This document shows positions 28,430 to 35,935 of a DNA stretch of 51,688 nt, in pieces. The DNA is from Candidatus Hodarchaeota archaeon (GTDB taxonomy: Archaea; Asgardarchaeota; Heimdallarchaeia; Hodarchaeales; Hodarchaeaceae). The position numbers and the translations under genes were made by a program. The notes under the pieces are model-generated. The model was given only the letters and a program-made list of their open reading frames with translations. It had not been told where the DNA came from and searched no databases. Every line of letters starts with the position of its first letter. The stretch's first letter is position 1. Location: contig JAEOTM010000137.1 of assembly GCA_016839815.1 (NCBI GenBank), forward strand, positions 1 through 51,688, given 5' to 3'.

Positions 28430-30718
28430 TTATTTCATTTTTATTGTTAGAATTCGTTCTAGAAAGAAGTAATCATCAATCTGTAGAAAGAAATAATTTT
28501 TATGCCTTTCAAACGGTATAGGCGTGGTTTCATCATACAAAAAGGGAGTATTGTCTATTTGATGGCAATAGAGCTGTAATTGAAGAGTAATCGGTTTATT
28601 AAAGCCTATCATGGTGCAATGAATTGAAATATGTTTAGTACCTAACTTCTGATACGAAATCGTAATATTTCCTTCGTTTTGTGAAAAAGTGAACTGACTC
28701 CCAAGTAAATCCCCATTGAGGATTGGTGTAAGCGTCAAGATCCGATGGATTGCGTTAGTAGTGACCCCCATCCATCCACTTGAAAAAGTTCGCAGATACT
28801 CTGCGAGACTCCATGCCTGGCTAATAGTACCACGGGAATTACCTAGCAAATCCTCGTCAGTTCCATCCATAATCTCAGCTAACGTTCCTAGAGCACCCCG
28901 TGTTAATATTCGCTCGGTTAACACCGAAGTTAAGTGATTTGCTATATCTATCTGCCCATACTTCAATGAACTTTCGATAACTGGCCCCGATAACCAAAGC
29001 CATACATCTCCATTATGATAACTGAAATCATGGTGATCAGGCCCCTTTCTTGTACCATGATCATGCAATGGATGATAATTAGGATCATCAGGTGAGAGGG
29101 AACGAACACCTTGAGGAGCTAAGCAATGATGAATCACATCCTCTAGTACTAACAGTTCTTGTTTGGAATTTAAGAGAGGATTATCAGGAAGGGGTAGAGT
29201 TACTGCAAAAATCTCATTAGGTCTTTTTTGTTTATTTGGAGAATTATCCTCATTCAAATGGTCATATAGAGAATTATCTTTGGGATTCCAGAATTCTGAG
29301 AGGAAATTCTGTTTAAGTGAAACCATTCGGTCTTTCCAATTTTTAGAATGCTCTTTCTCATTCATTATTAACGCTAGTCGGCTTCCGATATCCAATGCAA
29401 CATAAAATAGTACTTGTACTTCTACAGCTCTATTAGCTCTAGGTGTGGCAATGATACCATCTGTTTGGGCATCCATCCATGATGCCCTGGGTTCATGAGT
29501 TACAAAACCTTTGGTATCTGTTCTAGAAATTTCTCCTTGAAGTGCTATTACTAATGCACTCCATATTTCTTGTAAAAATGTGGAATTTAGACCATAGGTT
29601 TGGAAAAAATCCCAAATTGCTCTAATAAACCATCCTGTGCCATCTGCAGTTTCATAATTTGGATAAGGATTATCCACTTGTATAATATTAGGAACTCTTC
29701 CGTAAGTTTGACTATCTACATTTTTATCTTGGGATTTCGCCATTGTTCGTATCCATTCACGTGCCATACTAGAATTTCCCGAACTCACAAGAGCACCTCT
29801 GAATGAGATAAAACTATCCCTACACCAATACTCAGGAAACCAATGAAGACCCGCATAGATTCCCTTTCCCTTTACATCCATTGACAAGCTATCTAAACTG
29901 AGTATTGCCCAATTTAAAGCCTTTTTCCATCTTGTATTTGCCAAATTAATATTATTGGCTTTTAATAATAATTTTAAGGGGTTAACGGTTGAATTCCATA
30001 ATTCTAACGTTTGTTTTCTTTTGAAAAGATTATAAATTTCTTGTGTCGACTCAGCAAACCCAATAAACAGAGTTACTGGTTCATCCTTAGTCAAAGAGAA
30101 AGAATTACTATTAAATTCAAATATAAACTCATCATCATGACCATCTCCACGAAAATGATCCTTTGAATAAGTTCGACCTAATCTCTTCATTTTATTACTA
30201 ATGGTGGTTTTTGGGAATAATGAAATACCTAAATATTGTGGCCCTCTATAGGAAGAAGGATCCATAGATAAAAAGAAGATACCATTTTCTACGTCGTATG
30301 ATGGAGTAGGTTTGTGTGCCTCCGCTTCCCAATCTCTTCGCATACCCACTTGAAGTCGAAATTGCACCTTAGCCGAAAAATCTGATCTGTATTGAATAAT
30401 CATAAGATTCTGATCTCTTACAAGAAAGATAGACTCAATAACATGTCCTTCTTCCTTCAAAAAGGTTGTTTCGACTTTATGGGGATATATGGAGGTTTGT
30501 ACGATATCCTTATCCGTTGTTACTGATGAAGTGTCTAACCAGAAATTCGTGATTGTTGTCCATCTATTTATTACCAGCCCGTGCCACTTTCGTGATTCTA
30601 ATTTATTTGTTTCAGAGGTCCAGTGCATATTTTTTCTATTGGTAAGAATATATTCATGTATATTATCAGGTAATACCGTTAATGCTAGTGAATCCAATTC
30701 TGGAACAGATCGAAACAT
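28430..30718 (-). CDS. glycogen-debranching enzyme, amylo-alpha-1,6-glucosidase type (GDE, GH133-like), cytosolic
   Basis: This 762-residue protein has no signal peptide. The N-terminal part (to about 260) is a beta-rich domain starting TNRKNMHWTSETNKLESRKW, equivalent to the GDE N-terminal domain. The C-terminal alpha/alpha barrel carries the GDE_C phrases GLHWFPEYWCRDSFISFRG (near 300), ASWMDAQTDG with TPRANRAVEVQVL (near 420-440), SYHNGDVWLWLSGP (near 575) and RGTISQAWSLAEYLR (near 650). These match bacterial and archaeal amylo-alpha-1,6-glucosidases, which remove branch stubs from glycogen or imported maltodextrin. It would work inside the cell on the products of the surface GH57 enzymes. 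Its start is divergent from the esterase gene across 175 bases. Confidence 0.9.
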   Translation of the reverse strand: MFRSVPELDSLALTVLPDNIHEYILTNRKNMHWTSETNKLESRKWHGLVINRWTTITNFWLDTSSVTTDKDIVQTSIYPHKVETTFLKEEGHVIESIFLVRDQNLMIIQYRSDFSAKVQFRLQVGMRRDWEAEAHKPTPSYDVENGIFFLSMDPSSYRGPQYLGISLFPKTTISNKMKRLGRTYSKDHFRGDGHDDEFIFEFNSNSFSLTKDEPVTLFIGFAESTQEIYNLFKRKQTLELWNSTVNPLKLLLKANNINLANTRWKKALNWAILSLDSLSMDVKGKGIYAGLHWFPEYWCRDSFISFRGALVSSGNSSMAREWIRTMAKSQDKNVDSQTYGRVPNIIQVDNPYPNYETADGTGWFIRAIWDFFQTYGLNSTFLQEIWSALVIALQGEISRTDTKGFVTHEPRASWMDAQTDGIIATPRANRAVEVQVLFYVALDIGSRLALIMNEKEHSKNWKDRMVSLKQNFLSEFWNPKDNSLYDHLNEDNSPNKQKRPNEIFAVTLPLPDNPLLNSKQELLVLEDVIHHCLAPQGVRSLSPDDPNYHPLHDHGTRKGPDHHDFSYHNGDVWLWLSGPVIESSLKYGQIDIANHLTSVLTERILTRGALGTLAEIMDGTDEDLLGNSRGTISQAWSLAEYLRTFSSGWMGVTTNAIHRILTLTPILNGDLLGSQFTFSQNEGNITISYQKLGTKHISIHCTMIGFNKPITLQLQLYCHQIDNTPFLYDETTPIPFERHKNYFFLQIDDYFFLERILTIKMK

Positions 30719-30893
30719 ATCATAACGATTTATGGTCAGCTACATTCACCACAGCGGGACAACTGATGACAATTATTCTAATTGAAGCTTATGAATGTTA
30801 AGAAACTTTTTGAGGTTGAATAAGAGAGTTTCCTAAACGTCCACTTGAACTAGAATTTCCACAATAGAATACCCACTTCTGGATAATTGGTAA

Positions 30894-32336
30894 ATGCAAC
30901 GCAAAAAAATCGTATTGAGCTCATTGTTAGTAATCGGAATGTTGATCATGAATTCTACAAACTCTATTCCTTCCTCTCAATATAATTCCTTTGATGAATT
31001 TTTAGATGCAGTAAATCAAGCACTTTTGGTAGATAAGGATCAGTTAATACAAGAATATTTGGATGAGCAACGATTAGTTGACAATATCCCTGTTGTAGAG
31101 GAAAACAACTGTATTTTTCTCTATTATGGTAATATTACTACAGCAGAGGTTGCAGGTGACTTTACAGGATGGTCACCAGAATCAATGACACGAATTACGA
31201 ATACAAATCTTTGGTATCTTCAAAAGCAATTTCCTGCTGATTCACGCTTAGATTACAAGTTAGTTGTGGATGGAAACTGGATACTAGACCCCGAGAATGA
31301 TGCCTTAATCCTAGGGGGCTTTGGACACAATAGTGAAATTTCAATGCCTGAATATAAACCAGATCCAAGTATTCAATTCTATGATTATATTCCTCATGGG
31401 ACTCTGGTAACGATTCCAAATTTTTATAGTGCTACATTTGCGAATTATCGAACCATGAAAGTCTATCTCCCACCAAATTACGATCCGAACGGAACCACTT
31501 TATATCCAACACTCTACGTAACCGATGGACTCGAATATATCGAGATTGCTAAATTTGATAATGTTCTTGATTACCTTCTTGTCAATGGGTTAATCTCTGA
31601 AGTCGTAGTAGTGTTTATTCCACCCATAGATCGAGGTAGCGAGTACTTTGATGAGAAGTTGAAATTTCGAGAATTCATAACTACTGAAGTAATTCCTTAT
31701 ATTGAAACGAATTACAAGGTTTCCCAAAACAGAACAGATAGAGGGTTGATGGGAGCTTCTTTAGGTGGATACATCTCATTTTTTACTGGATTTAATGAAG
31801 AAAATACATTTGGACTAATAGCTTCTCAATCTGGTTATTTTCCTATGGATTTAATTGCAGCATACTCAAGTAGAACACCCAATATTAAATATTATGTGGA
31901 TATTGGTACATTTGAAACATCTGTTTCGGGAACAAACCTTTTTCTGTTTAATGAAGAAATGAATAATACATTAACAAGCAAAGGCTACACCTTCACCTAT
32001 CAGAAGATCAATGAGGGGCATTCGTGGGGAAACTGGCGTGCACACTTAGATGATATACTAACATACTTCTTTCCTGGAAGTGGAGAATCTCAGAATACAA
32101 CGATTTTCACAACCACTGAACCTATCACAACAACTGAAACACAAATCGAGAATACCTCTTCACAGTCTTCCCAATCCTCTCAATCCAGTGATTCAACCAC
32201 ATCTACATCTGAAGGTAAAACTACCCCGATTGAAACCTCAACCACATCTTCACAAGCCACAACAACATCATTCTTCACTTTTACGTCAATAACCTTTTTA
32301 GGAGTAATAAGACGTATCTTAAAGAGAAAAAGGTAA
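30894..32336 (+). CDS. surface-anchored esterase with CBM48/AMPK-like N-terminal module
   Basis: The protein is 480 residues long. The signal peptide is at about 4-25. An E-set/CBM48-like glycogen-binding module lies at about 75-160, with AEVAGDFTGWSPESM and LDYKLVVDGNWILDPEN, typical of AMPK-beta/isoamylase N-domains. A putative esterase (enterochelin esterase/Fes or feruloyl-esterase type) domain spans about 165-400. Its nucleophile Ser289 is in GASLGG and His376 in EGHSWGNWR. A Ser/Thr/Gln stalk, a hydrophobic segment and RRILKRKR anchor it outside the cell. It probably removes acyl or other ester groups from polysaccharide, or anchors on glucan; the substrate is inferred. A T-rich stretch downstream could end its transcript. 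Confidence 0.85.
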   Translation: MQRKKIVLSSLLVIGMLIMNSTNSIPSSQYNSFDEFLDAVNQALLVDKDQLIQEYLDEQRLVDNIPVVEENNCIFLYYGNITTAEVAGDFTGWSPESMTRITNTNLWYLQKQFPADSRLDYKLVVDGNWILDPENDALILGGFGHNSEISMPEYKPDPSIQFYDYIPHGTLVTIPNFYSATFANYRTMKVYLPPNYDPNGTTLYPTLYVTDGLEYIEIAKFDNVLDYLLVNGLISEVVVVFIPPIDRGSEYFDEKLKFREFITTEVIPYIETNYKVSQNRTDRGLMGASLGGYISFFTGFNEENTFGLIASQSGYFPMDLIAAYSSRTPNIKYYVDIGTFETSVSGTNLFLFNEEMNNTLTSKGYTFTYQKINEGHSWGNWRAHLDDILTYFFPGSGESQNTTIFTTTEPITTTETQIENTSSQSSQSSQSSDSTTSTSEGKTTPIETSTTSSQATTTSFFTFTSITFLGVIRRILKRKR

Positions 32337-32764
32337 AAAAACTTATCCTATGAAATACTTCGGTTGTTAGTGTTCACTTCGTGTACAATGAGAATGTGTT
32401 ATCAGCTTTATATAGAGGGTGAATAATGTATCCACTTGTTTGCATATTTTTTCCTTGTTTAATTCTTCTTTTTACAAATTTTACAAATTTTTCTTTCAAA
32501 TTTCTCAACCTTCTGATCTATGATAGATACATATTCAGAAGTATTTATAGAGTTCTAAACTGGTGATTTAAAGGCCTCTACAATCAGGTTGATTGATAAA
32601 ACTTTGGGGTTTATTTAAGATAAAACAATCTCTCTTGAACATATTAATCAGATTCTTTCTTACATGTACTTCGAAAATCGAGAAATTATGAAATCCAGAA
32701 AATAAACTATTATATCAGAACAAAAAGTGACCGTATTCACATCATATCACATACAAAAATAGGT
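32337..32764. other. 428-base AT-rich intergenic region before the heliorhodopsin gene
   Basis: No protein homology is visible. A T-rich stretch at about 32446-32512 on the plus strand could terminate the esterase transcript. AATAAACTATTATATC at about 32701-32716 could be the TATA region of the heliorhodopsin gene, 50 bases before its ATG. A 46-codon hydrophobic frame from 32426 is probably chance. The region is unusually long for this window and may hold regulation of the heliorhodopsin gene. Confidence 0.4.
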
Positions 32765-33601
32765 ATGAGGAAAATGAGTGAATTTGTATTTAATAATGGG
32801 GAAAAATCCTCTATTAGTGCTGCTTATTTAAAGAAATTTAATGTAGCTATGGCAGTATTGCATTTAGTTCAAGCAATTTTAATTTTTGGATTAAGCTTAT
32901 TCATTGATGAGATTAAGAATTTTTCAGTTGATATTTATATTTCAAAACTTCAAGTAGTAGAATATACTGGAACAAAGCCAATATTTGGACCAGTTCCGGA
33001 AGTTTTATTTCCTTTTGAAAACATTGCAGGAATATTATTGGCAAGCTTTCTATTAATGTCCGCAATTGCACACTTCTTGATCGCTTATCCAATGAACGCT
33101 TCTTATGTAGAAAATTTGAAAAAGAAAATGAATCCAATTCGTTGGTGGGAATACGCCTTTAGTTCGTCTGTAATGATCATTTTCATTTCATTAGCATTTG
33201 GAATTCTAGATATTTGGGTAATTACTCTTGTATTTGTCCTAAATTTCCTAATGAACATGTTTGGGTTGTTAATGGAGAAATATAACCAATATACTGAGAA
33301 AACTAGTTGGTTACCTTACTGGTTTGGTTGGATCGCCGGGATAATGCCTTGGATAGTTATAGTCGGAACCTTTTTCACATTTGATTTAGCAGTTGGCCAA
33401 GAAATCCCGACTTTCGTATATGTAGCCATAATTATGTACTTCATATTTTTCAATAGTTTTGCTCTGAACATGTTCCTCCAATATAAGAAGACAGGTCCTT
33501 GGAAAGATTATCTCTTCGGTGAAAGAGGCTATATTATCTTAAGTTTGGTCGCAAAATCGGCGCTTGCTTGGTTAGTCTTCTCAGGATTAATTTTTGCTTA
33601 A
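32765..33601 (+). CDS. heR: heliorhodopsin
   Basis: This is a seven-TM retinal protein of 278 residues. The Schiff-base lysine is Lys264 in SLVAKSALAWLVF of TM7. Ser260 lies four residues before it, as in characterised heliorhodopsins. The TM3 motif RWWEYAFSSSVM gives the counterion Glu129. His33 (AVLHLVQA) and His103 (AIAHFLIA) match the two conserved heliorhodopsin histidines. The DTD/NDQ-type pump motif of type-1 rhodopsins is absent, and the long loop between TM1 and TM2 (about 50-80) fits the family. Heliorhodopsins are light sensors of uncertain output with an inverted topology (N-terminus inside). A second ATG at 32774 is possible. The next gene encodes a Staygreen homologue, and a photolyase and UvsE lie 5-7 kb away. 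Confidence 0.97.
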   Translation: MRKMSEFVFNNGEKSSISAAYLKKFNVAMAVLHLVQAILIFGLSLFIDEIKNFSVDIYISKLQVVEYTGTKPIFGPVPEVLFPFENIAGILLASFLLMSAIAHFLIAYPMNASYVENLKKKMNPIRWWEYAFSSSVMIIFISLAFGILDIWVITLVFVLNFLMNMFGLLMEKYNQYTEKTSWLPYWFGWIAGIMPWIVIVGTFFTFDLAVGQEIPTFVYVAIIMYFIFFNSFALNMFLQYKKTGPWKDYLFGERGYIILSLVAKSALAWLVFSGLIFA

Positions 33602-33609
33602 TCCTCCCC

Positions 33610-33632
33610 CATTTTTTCTCTTTTTTTTATTC
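33610..33632 (+). terminator. T-tract terminator after heliorhodopsin
   Basis: Directly after the heliorhodopsin stop the plus strand runs through a pyrimidine tract with T6 and T8 blocks, without a hairpin, as archaeal terminators do. Read-through into the Staygreen gene, which starts 17 bases later, remains possible. Confidence 0.45.
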
Positions 33633-33648
33633 TCGGGAAGGTGAAAGT

Positions 33649-34107
33649 TTGGGACGATTGAATCCAAAAAAACTACATCTTCATTACATATCACCAACGA
33701 CAATTGATTCTCCCATAATCCCACGAAAATATGCATTGACACATTCAGATCGTACTGGGGATTTATTTTTAACCGTAGCAAGTGATTATAATCATAAACA
33801 GCTCAAAGGTTGGCAGGCACGAATTATGCGCGATGAAGTCCTAGCAGAATGGCAGAGAAAAGAGAAAGAATACTCTTTACATGTGTATTGTAAAGTAAGT
33901 GGGGGATTAGGGCCCACAGGCTTTCGAGATAAAATCTTTCGACAAGAACTCCCATTGGTTCTTGAAGTCTTTCGTTATGGAGATGAAAAACTGATTTACG
34001 CATATCCTATCTTGGATAAAGCCCCAATTTGGGTAAATTTTCAATCAAAAAAGAAGAAGTTCAATAAGGTCGAGGAGTGGGGAACATTGAGTGACTATCT
34101 GATATAA
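33649..34107 (+). CDS. sgr: Staygreen-family protein (Mg-dechelatase homologue)
   Basis: Staygreen proteins remove Mg from chlorophyll a, and bacterial homologues do the same in vitro. This protein shows the family's signature stretches in order: PRKYALTHSDRTGDLFLTV, LKGWQARIMRDEVLAEWQ, SLHVYCKVSGG, IFRQELPLVLEVF, GDEKLIYAYPILDKAPIWVNF and FNKVEEWG. I chose the TTG at 33649 (152 residues) because AAGGTG stands 5 bases upstream and the longer reading would begin inside the heliorhodopsin gene. With this start the residues become His32, Asp34 and Asp62, which as I recall are the positions reported as essential in a bacterial Staygreen enzyme. It is soluble. The window holds no chlorophyll synthesis genes, so the substrate may be a different porphyrin or scavenged chlorophyll. 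Confidence 0.92.
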   Translation: MGRLNPKKLHLHYISPTTIDSPIIPRKYALTHSDRTGDLFLTVASDYNHKQLKGWQARIMRDEVLAEWQRKEKEYSLHVYCKVSGGLGPTGFRDKIFRQELPLVLEVFRYGDEKLIYAYPILDKAPIWVNFQSKKKKFNKVEEWGTLSDYLI

Positions 34108-34111
34108 TCTG

Positions 34112-34822
34112 TTAAAGTATTGGATTTCGTAAATCCTTTATACATTTCCGTCCTTCTGAAATAATACCTTTTAAAATTTCTTTTGTTATTTGCTGAGAGG
34201 TTTCTATTGAATTTGGTAAATTATAATAACGATCTAAGTTTATTGGTGATCCAAAATATATTTTTACCTTTGCACTGAAGTTAAGACGGAAGAATTTCCC
34301 AAATGGAATAATATTATTCGTTCCGTAGACAAAAACAGGAACAACCTTAGTGTCTGGACCAGCTAATTTAGCAATCCATCCTGCACCCACTTTGATTTTT
34401 TCAAATTGAATCTTTCCAGTTTTTGACCTACCTCCTTCAGGATAGATCCCGACAGTTTCACTATTTCTAAGTAAACTAAGGGTAGTACGGATGAACTTGT
34501 CTCTTTCTTTTGGCCCCCTCCCAACAGGGAATGCTAGCTCATACTTTGTCCAACGAAACATCATTTTCTTCATAAAATCGCTAGCTCCTGTAAATCTAAT
34601 AGCACGCTTAACTGGAAAAGCAGCCACAGCGGTAAAAACAGAGTCAAGATGACTTAAATGATTGGAGGTGAGTAATGTAGGAACTCCCTCATCTGGAAGG
34701 TTCTCTTTTCCAAATACTTCAAAGGGAATAAACCAAAATATGATTTTGGCCAAGTGAAGAAGGAAGTAATGAATTAATCGCCTTTGAAATCCAAGTTTTT
34801 TGGTAATCTCATATGGTTCCAA
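34112..34822 (-). CDS. plsC: PlsC-like 1-acylglycerol-3-phosphate acyltransferase family protein
   Basis: This 236-residue enzyme has the LPLAT signatures: NHLSHLD with His55 and Asp60 (HX4D catalytic pair), and YPEGGRSKTG at 127-136 for binding the phosphate of the acceptor. A hydrophobic N-terminal stretch (about 17-35) attaches it to the membrane. The family puts an acyl chain onto lysophosphatidate or related acceptors. In an archaeon with ether lipids the acceptor is uncertain; it could work on another alcohol or belong to a bacterial-type lipid pathway. It converges on the Staygreen gene with a gap of 4 bases. The acyl-CoA synthetase about 1 kb away is a plausible source of its acyl donor. 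Confidence 0.9.
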   Translation of the reverse strand: MEPYEITKKLGFQRRLIHYFLLHLAKIIFWFIPFEVFGKENLPDEGVPTLLTSNHLSHLDSVFTAVAAFPVKRAIRFTGASDFMKKMMFRWTKYELAFPVGRGPKERDKFIRTTLSLLRNSETVGIYPEGGRSKTGKIQFEKIKVGAGWIAKLAGPDTKVVPVFVYGTNNIIPFGKFFRLNFSAKVKIYFGSPINLDRYYNLPNSIETSQQITKEILKGIISEGRKCIKDLRNPIL

Positions 34823-34880
34823 GGCCTATACCTTATAAATCTAGAATTCTTATTTCTCTTTTATTTTTTTTCGATAAAAA

Positions 34881-34900
34881 GCGAAAAATCTTTTAATATT
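34881..34900 (+). promoter_or_regulatory. putative BRE/TATA promoter of the longin-like gene
   Basis: GCGAAAAATC followed by TTTTAATATT matches the BRE plus TATA layout and lies about 60 bases before the ATG at 34961. A GGGAG stands 8 bases before that ATG. Confidence 0.4.
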
Positions 34901-34960
34901 CAGGCTAGGCTAGATTATTAACCAAAAAAAATAAATCTATTTCAAATCTGGGAGATTTTT

Positions 34961-35716
34961 ATGAGTACTATTGATGAAGTTTTTGTAATTCAAGATTCAG
35001 GAATTCCTTTATTCCATTGGTCTCGTATGGATGAAGATAATGAATCTGATGAATATATTTTACAGTCTAGCCTCTTCCAAGCGCTTTCAGCTTTTGCCCA
35101 GGAGATGGCTCATGATGAAATTAAATTTATAATATTTGAAAATAAATCCTATGCGATCAAAAATATTGGTAAACATAGAATGAAACTTGTATTTGGTCAT
35201 TTCAATTCAGATGTGGATTTAAAAAACAGTGAAAAATATATTCACGGAACAAGTGGATTTATTAGTGGATTTTTGGCTGGGAATTATCCCGAAGGATTAA
35301 ATGATTTTGTTGAGAAGCAGACTAAACACTTTAATGACACAATCAAAGGACACTTAATTAAGGAGAACATCATTCCTTCGCCTCAAATTGATAAGATAAT
35401 GACTGATGAACAGAATCGACAAAGAGTTCAAGGTTTTCTCTTTAAAAGTTTAGGGTACAAACCAGGCCAGTGTAATATTGGTCCTCAAGAACGCCAGAGA
35501 AGATTACTTACTGGATTCGGTTTTGGTGCCTTATCATTATTAATTTTGATAGGAACTATATATCTAGAAAATACTTTTGGGGATTATTCTGAATCATTAA
35601 GATATTTACGATTAATAATCGTTTTCCCCTTGTTTATGTCATTTCAAGGACTTTATCAGTATTTCTTCAAATTTTGCGTAACAAATGCTCTAAAAAATCA
35701 ATATTCTATGAAGTAG
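34961..35716 (+). CDS. longin/roadblock-like domain fused to a CNIG-motif membrane module
   Basis: This is a 251-residue protein. Residues 5-85 read as a longin/roadblock-like fold: EVFVIQDSGIPLFHWS, a helix (LFQALSAFAQEMA), then KFIIFENKSYAIKNI and MKLVFGHF strands. Such domains are common in Asgard archaea and often bind small GTPases. The C-terminal part (about 165-251) has GQCNIGPQERQRRLLTG with Cys171, two hydrophobic segments and FFKFCVTNAL with Cys239. The same C-x3-E-RR plus FC pattern recurs in the 137-residue protein at 41340-41753. The domain call is by pattern and is moderately sure; the function is unknown. A 59-residue membrane protein follows 9 bases later in the same transcript. 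Confidence 0.65.
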   Translation: MSTIDEVFVIQDSGIPLFHWSRMDEDNESDEYILQSSLFQALSAFAQEMAHDEIKFIIFENKSYAIKNIGKHRMKLVFGHFNSDVDLKNSEKYIHGTSGFISGFLAGNYPEGLNDFVEKQTKHFNDTIKGHLIKENIIPSPQIDKIMTDEQNRQRVQGFLFKSLGYKPGQCNIGPQERQRRLLTGFGFGALSLLILIGTIYLENTFGDYSESLRYLRLIIVFPLFMSFQGLYQYFFKFCVTNALKNQYSMK

Positions 35717-35725
35717 GAGATAAGA

Positions 35726-35905
35726 ATGAGCGAAAAGAAAGAAAGATTCTATTCACTAGATGCAATGACTACTATGTTCTATACAGGAAAGGTAGGCAAT
35801 AAAGAAATGCGTAGACGAGATTTCAGAAAAGCATTACAGATTACTGGATTATCAATAATCTCTGCAATTATTGTTACTGTAATGGCTTTTCTAGTAGAAT
35901 TTTGA
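35726..35905 (+). CDS. 59-residue single-TM protein, downstream partner of the longin-like gene
   Basis: This is a small protein with a good Shine-Dalgarno sequence (AGGAG, 6 bases before the ATG), 9 bases after the preceding stop. It has a short soluble N-terminus, then GKVGNKEMRRRDFRKALQIT and one hydrophobic segment (about 40-58, GLSIISAIIVTVMAFLVEF). The layout of a Gly/Asn/Glu/Arg motif just before a TM recalls the CNIG module of the preceding protein but lacks its Cys. Whether it is a degenerate relative or an independent small subunit is open. Spacing and ribosome binding site make it a convincing gene despite its size. Confidence 0.65.
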   Translation: MSEKKERFYSLDAMTTMFYTGKVGNKEMRRRDFRKALQITGLSIISAIIVTVMAFLVEF

Positions 35906-35935
35906 TCTTACTACAAGAAACTCTAACCGTAGAAA

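Noticed and set aside
32426..32566. 46-codon hydrophobic frame before heliorhodopsin
   Set aside because: T-rich DNA gives Phe/Leu-rich translations by chance; it has no proper ribosome binding site and lies where a terminator is expected.
32765..33601. Type-1 proton- or ion-pumping rhodopsin
   Set aside because: TM3 has RWWEY and the helices fit heliorhodopsin; the DTD/NDQ-type pump motif is missing.
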